Shown here one piece after another: positions 62,185-64,000 of a stretch of DNA of 64,000 bases; the first letter of the stretch is position 1; the number at the start of each line of letters is the position of its first letter. The translations under genes and the position numbers were made by a program. Under the pieces are notes generated by a model. The model ran no database searches. It saw nothing but the letters and a program-made list of their open reading frames with translations, and was not told the origin of the DNA. Origin of the DNA: JAMZMI01 sp963848175. Its GTDB lineage: Bacteria; Bacteroidota; Bacteroidia; Cytophagales; Cyclobacteriaceae. The stretch covers positions 372,001 through 436,000 of the forward strand of contig CAWKCO010000012.1 of NCBI GenBank assembly GCA_963848175.1, given 5' to 3'.

Positions 62185-62814
62185 ATGCTGAGAGAAGCTG
62201 TTTTGCTTTGTGTCCTTTTACTAGGATTATCATATTGCAAGCCTACTGTATGGAACGCTCCCAAATATCAGAGATTATCTATTTCTCAAGGGGACTCTGT
62301 TATGGAGTTTCGAATTGTTGACATTGACATAAAACCAAAGTCAGATAAGATATACTATTGGATGAAATACGGACAAGTTTACTACACGCAAGGCGGTTTT
62401 GATGGAAAGCTTTTAAACGATAATTATAAAGTTTTTAATAGATCGGGACAATTAATTACTCAAGGGCGGTTTGAGCAAGGCTTGCAAACGGGGCTTTGGA
62501 CAAAGTGGGTAGATGGGCTTAAGGAATATGAAATTGTTTATGAAGACGGAACTCCTAGTGGGAAGTATTATCAGTATGAAGAGGGTGAGTTGGTTCTTCA
62601 CGGTAAGTATCAAGACGGCTTAAGAAATGGTAGCTTTAATGTTCTGAATCAGGATACGAGCTATGTCGTCAAATACAGGAAGGGTGTGGTAGTTAATAAG
62701 GATGAAACAACTTTGAAGGATGAGATAACTTTGGACAATGATTCAATAAAAGCAAATGGGCTTTTCAAAAGAATGAGGTCAAAACATAAAGGCGGCAATG
62801 AAGAGGAAAATTAA
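62185..62814 (+). CDS. Lipoprotein with MORN-like repeats
   Basis: 209 residues from ATG 62185; a TTG at 62149 in the same frame would directly follow gspF. Lipobox LGLSYCK with the lipidated Cys at 18. The middle has imperfect MORN-type repeats (VFNRSGQLITQGRFEQGLQTG, then HGKYQDGLRNGSFNVL). It is the last gene of the second secretion operon. A pilotin or surface role is possible but not shown. Confidence 0.65.
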   Translation: MLREAVLLCVLLLGLSYCKPTVWNAPKYQRLSISQGDSVMEFRIVDIDIKPKSDKIYYWMKYGQVYYTQGGFDGKLLNDNYKVFNRSGQLITQGRFEQGLQTGLWTKWVDGLKEYEIVYEDGTPSGKYYQYEEGELVLHGKYQDGLRNGSFNVLNQDTSYVVKYRKGVVVNKDETTLKDEITLDNDSIKANGLFKRMRSKHKGGNEEEN

Positions 62815-63006
62815 GATTAACTCTTTGATACGGGCTTAATGTAGAACAATTTAGCTTTACACAGCGAGACCGAAATTTTTGCTGACTGATAAGAATTTGA
62901 TTCAAACTCTATACTAAAAGAAACACTCTCCATTTAAAAATAAAAATTTCATCTAATAGGTAAAATGACGATTTCATATCTTGCCAGTCACTAACCTTAA
63001 CACAAC

Positions 63007-63622
63007 ATGGATCAAGTTAATCATTCCTATAGAAGTTTAAGAAGAGTTATCGGCATCCTCGGGATTGGCCTTCCTTTTCTCCTGATCATTGGCAACCTTG
63101 CGAAGGTAGAAATGTCCATTAGCTACTATTATTACACCAAAATGAATACCGTATTCACAGGTGTTTTGATTGCTTTTGGTCTGATTTTGATTACCTACCG
63201 AGGCTCATCTTCAACCAAAGGTCTTTTCAGTGAAAACATGCTTACCAATCTGGCGGGAGTCTGTGCGCTTTTGGTGGCTCTCGTTCCCACTCGATCTGAA
63301 GGGTTAATTGAAACAGTAGTTTACGCTCATGATCAGGTTTTACGCGGGTGGATTCATTATGTCTCGGCAGCACTTTTCATCCTTTTGATGGGCATGGTGG
63401 TCCTTATTCATTTTGCGAAAGCACCCCATTTTCAAAGCCTGTATAAAGCTTTGGGTATATTGGTCTTATCCGGGCTGGCCTTTGTTGTATTTGCTTTTGT
63501 TTATCGCGAAAAACAAGGAACAGAGTTATTCACGGGGCCATATTTTCTGGGGAGAATCGTTTTCGTTGTGGGCATTCGGGATCGCGTGGCTCAGACGTGG
63601 TGTTCCTAAGAAAGGCTAGTCT
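63007..63622 (+). pseudogene. Multi-pass membrane protein (DUF998-like layout) with frameshifted C-terminus
   Basis: The open frame from ATG 63007 gives six hydrophobic segments (IGILGIGLPFLLIIGNLA, VFTGVLIAFGLILITY, LAGVCALLVALVPT and others) and ends at 63609 as ...YFLGRIVFVVGIRDRVAQ. The likely true end, FWGESFSLWAFGIAWLRRG, lies in another frame from about 63545 to 63619. One base change near 63540-63550 explains it. Whether this is a real mutation or a sequence error cannot be told. Not linked to the accessory DNA. Confidence 0.55.
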
Positions 63623-63667
63623 AAGGTGGTATTTTCAGTACTTATGCTTTGCAGTTGAATTCCTAAC

Positions 63668-63958
63668 TTGCAGGGAAATATTCAATTCGATTTATATTTT
63701 ATGTTTGAAGGTTCGGAATATCCAAAATCACTAGATCAGCAAGTTTTTGAAGAATGGTTGCTGGAGGGGCGAGCGAGCAAGATCAGTTACAGGTATTTGC
63801 TCATTGTCTGGAGTGAACTGGAATCTGAATACCAGCCCGTATACGCTGAAAGCAAGGAAACCATTGATCAATATCAGAACTACGGCGAATCTACAGGGTA
63901 TGAATCACTAGTAGCTGCATACGACTTGTATTCAGAGGCGAAAATAGGAGTGAAGTAG
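63668..63958 (+). CDS. Small conserved hypothetical protein
   Basis: 96 residues from a TTG at 63668, or 85 from ATG 63701; the residues before the ATG (NIQFDLYFMFEG) look like part of the fold. The pattern YPKSLDQQVFEEWLLEGR...YRYLLIVWSE, PVYAESKE and SLVAAYDLYSEAK seems to be a conserved Bacteroidetes family of unknown function. Soluble, no membrane segment. Confidence 0.5.
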   Translation: MQGNIQFDLYFMFEGSEYPKSLDQQVFEEWLLEGRASKISYRYLLIVWSELESEYQPVYAESKETIDQYQNYGESTGYESLVAAYDLYSEAKIGVK

Positions 63959-64000
63959 GATCAGTTCTATTCTTAGATTAAATTTTTGAACAGCCTGTAA

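Overview
The window reads as chromosomal DNA of a gliding-type Bacteroidetes, most likely Cytophagales. Reasons: Bacteroidetes-style promoters (TTG - 19 nt - TAnnTTTG), two-gene secreted RHS systems, a family of fibre-like proteins sharing the 'W(P/S)D(Y/F)VF...LPS/TL...GEM' C-terminus, and short dispersed palindromes common in this phylum. No rRNA, tRNA or CRISPR array was seen. The species cannot be named from the sequence.

Layout. 1-2038: 3' end of a type IB topoisomerase, then two frameshifted relics. 2151-12047: a two-gene RHS system (1495 + 1675 aa) with a C-terminal toxin-like tip and an overlapping immunity candidate. 12048-14971: REP-like hairpins around a REP-associated tyrosine transposase (RAYT), two toxin-antitoxin (TA) operons, and footprints of a mobile element. 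15539-18234: two fibre-like secreted proteins. 18386-26602: eight tightly coupled genes of a type II secretion / type IV pilus-like machine (major pseudopilin, prepilin peptidase, GspE, secretin, PilMN-, PilO- and PilP/GspC-like proteins, and a six-repeat lipoprotein). 26962-30056: three more fibre paralogues. 30087-37878: a second two-gene RHS system whose tip is a complete GH24 lysozyme domain, followed by a lipoprotein that is a good periplasmic immunity candidate. 37990-55937: the accessory core. 55990-58726: decayed TA operons, REP units and recombinase tails. 59003-62814: the missing half of the secretion machine (PilX-like protein, two minor pseudopilins, GspF, a MORN-like lipoprotein). 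63007-63958: a membrane protein with a frameshifted end and a small conserved hypothetical.

The most interesting part is 38.6-55.9 kb. A mobile element occurs there twice as a direct repeat about 9.6 kb apart: divergent XRE regulator, small MPYDL protein, CHC2/Toprim primase fused to an ATPase, and two consecutive tyrosine recombinases. Copy A is intact; copy B is frameshifted in the regulator, primase and first recombinase. Downstream of each copy's recombinases (after a TA operon in copy B) lies a GC-richer, roughly 830-nt non-coding spacer. It has conserved blocks and hairpins whose stems differ in sequence but keep pairing between copies. Each spacer ends at an orphan toxin gene starting with the same leader (MGCLRL...NWEVWI...GGS) but with a different C-terminal tip, followed directly by a membrane-protein gene that looks like its immunity partner. 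Two further tip-immunity pairs without leaders lie downstream of copy A. I read this as a recombinase-associated exchange system for RHS-type toxin tips (inference).

TA operons are tied to the same element. Each of the four intact '+'-strand TA operons, and two truncated antitoxins, starts just after the 3' end of a tyrosine recombinase gene, intact in one case and relic in the others. At 14.06-14.97 kb the two ends of the element are joined with the middle deleted. The secretion operon is split by about 32 kb of this accessory DNA, with RHS and fibre genes on both sides. Secretion of those proteins by this machine is a guess from position only.
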